Below, piece after piece: positions 5,904 to 6,460 of a stretch of 6,460 bases of DNA (within the stretch, counting starts at the first letter, position 1; every line of letters begins with the position of its first letter). Source of the DNA: SZUA-430 sp964647355 (GTDB taxonomy: Bacteria > Pseudomonadota > Alphaproteobacteria > Micropepsales > Micropepsaceae). The stretch lies in NCBI GenBank assembly GCA_964647355.1, contig CAZYGK010000165.1, forward strand, positions 1 to 6,460, given 5' to 3'. The notes under the pieces are model-generated. The model was not told the origin of the DNA and searched no databases. It saw nothing but the letters and a program-made list of their open reading frames with translations. The position numbers were made by a program, and so were the translations under genes.

Positions 5904-5932
5904 GGAATACGGCGACAGGTTATCGTGTCCCA
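5904..5932 (+). repeat. REP-like repeat, copy B
   Basis: GGAATACGGCGACAGGT at 5904-5920 is identical to the reverse complement of 122-138, and the next bases TTATCGTGTCCC are close to those of copy A. The stem seen in copy A is degenerate here: GGCGAC at 5911-5916 faces GTGTCC instead of GTCGCC. It sits exactly where the nucleotidyltransferase homology stops. The stretch from here to 5994 holds no gene; only the AAAAGG ribosome binding site at 5982-5987 is recognisable. Confidence 0.6.
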
Positions 5933-5994
5933 CTCCACCGCCTTAACATACCGCGATCCTCACTGCCACGCCCGCGCATCCAAAAGGTCCATCC

Positions 5995-6460
5995 ATGGTT
6001 GCTACCGTCGAGAGTCTGAAAGCGCAGGCGGTTGAGAAAGCTGGGCTCGGCGATTTCGGCGCGGCTTGGTTCGAGGGGCCGTTGGCGGCTTGGGTGCACG
6101 ACCTGCGCAATCCGATGCTCAGCGAGCGGGGGCGCTCGTTCTTCACGCGGCTTGCGGTGAACAATCTTTGCCGCCGCCTGGAGGTCGTCGATTGTCTCAC
6201 GCGCAATCCTTCGATCGGCGCGGTTCCCATTCCGCCCATCCTCTACATCACCGGGCTTGAGCGCAGCGGCACGACGTTTCTGCACAATCTGCTGGCGCTG
6301 CATCCGCTCGCGCGGCCTTTGCTGCGCTGGGAGTTGATGTTTTCGACGCCGCCGCCCGAGGCCGCCACCTATCGCACCGATCCGCGCATCGCACAGGTGC
6401 AGGCGTCCATCGAACCGCTGCGCGGCTCGAAGCTGGAGCATATGCATTGGGTCAATGCCG
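5995..6460 (+). CDS. Sulfotransferase family protein, N-terminal part (runs off the window)
   Basis: 155 residues are visible before the window ends. The segment YITGLERSGTTFLHNLLALH (84-103) is the 5'-phosphosulfate-binding loop of PAPS-dependent sulfotransferases (consensus near G-x-x-R-S-G-T-T), followed by the typical HP and RWEL (111-114). About 75 residues of mainly helical sequence precede it, an arrangement common in bacterial sulfotransferases of the Sulfotransfer_3 type. These transfer sulfate from PAPS to hydroxyl or amine acceptors; the acceptor is unknown. The start is supported by AAAAGG at 5982-5987, seven bases before ATG 5995. Composition matches the flanking chromosome. Large open frames on the opposite strand here are shadows of its high-GC coding. 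Confidence 0.85.
   Translation, partial: MVATVESLKAQAVEKAGLGDFGAAWFEGPLAAWVHDLRNPMLSERGRSFFTRLAVNNLCRRLEVVDCLTRNPSIGAVPIPPILYITGLERSGTTFLHNLLALHPLARPLLRWELMFSTPPPEAATYRTDPRIAQVQASIEPLRGSKLEHMHWVNA

Noticed and set aside
5920..6447. Minus-strand open frame of 175 codons opposite the sulfotransferase
   Set aside because: Arg-rich, low-complexity translation typical of the antisense of GC-rich coding DNA; the plus-strand frame has the sulfotransferase motif and a ribosome binding site.

Overview
The window is from a GC-rich member of the Pseudomonadota. The GC-rich, G-ending codons of the flanking genes and the sulfotransferase and nucleotidyltransferase types suggest an alphaproteobacterium, perhaps a sphingomonad, but that lineage guess is weak. 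The two ends (a GNAT acetyltransferase tail at 1-104 and a sulfotransferase start at 5995-6460) look like resident chromosome. The middle is a visibly lower-GC insert: sampled 60-base lines run about 45-55% GC, against 62-77% in the flanks.

The core is a complete four-gene antiphage operon of the Qat type, read on the minus strand in the order qatA (KAP-family P-loop ATPase, 5530-3629), qatB (Qat-specific protein, 3629-2757), qatC (QueC-like PP-loop enzyme, 2760-1483) and qatD (TatD-like metal-dependent nuclease, 1486-728). All three internal junctions overlap (TGATG or ATGATGA, ATGA, GTGA), so the genes are almost certainly co-transcribed and translationally coupled. The Walker A and B motifs, the SGGLDS loop, the four zinc-type cysteines and all six TatD metal ligands are intact, so the system looks functional. 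Qat is a known defence system, defined by gene content and shown to protect E. coli against phages. This is a member of that family, not a new system.

Convergent with qatD, 18 bases away, is a small gene (296-709) for a protein with two predicted transmembrane segments. I do not recognise it. It has a good ribosome binding site and a 9-bp-stem dyad just upstream. It may be extra cargo or an accessory to the defence cassette.

At the right-hand side, divergent from qatA, lies the N-terminal third of a nucleotidyltransferase gene (5619 to about 5903). Its homology stops where a REP-like repeat begins. An inverted copy of the same repeat (17 bp identical) lies at 105-138, directly after the GNAT stop codon, so the two copies bracket the cassette. 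The short qatA/nucleotidyltransferase intergenic region holds a CRP/FNR-like dyad and phased AGTTCC direct repeats, which are the only candidate regulatory sites for the operon. I found no tRNA, rRNA, CRISPR array or intact transposase gene.
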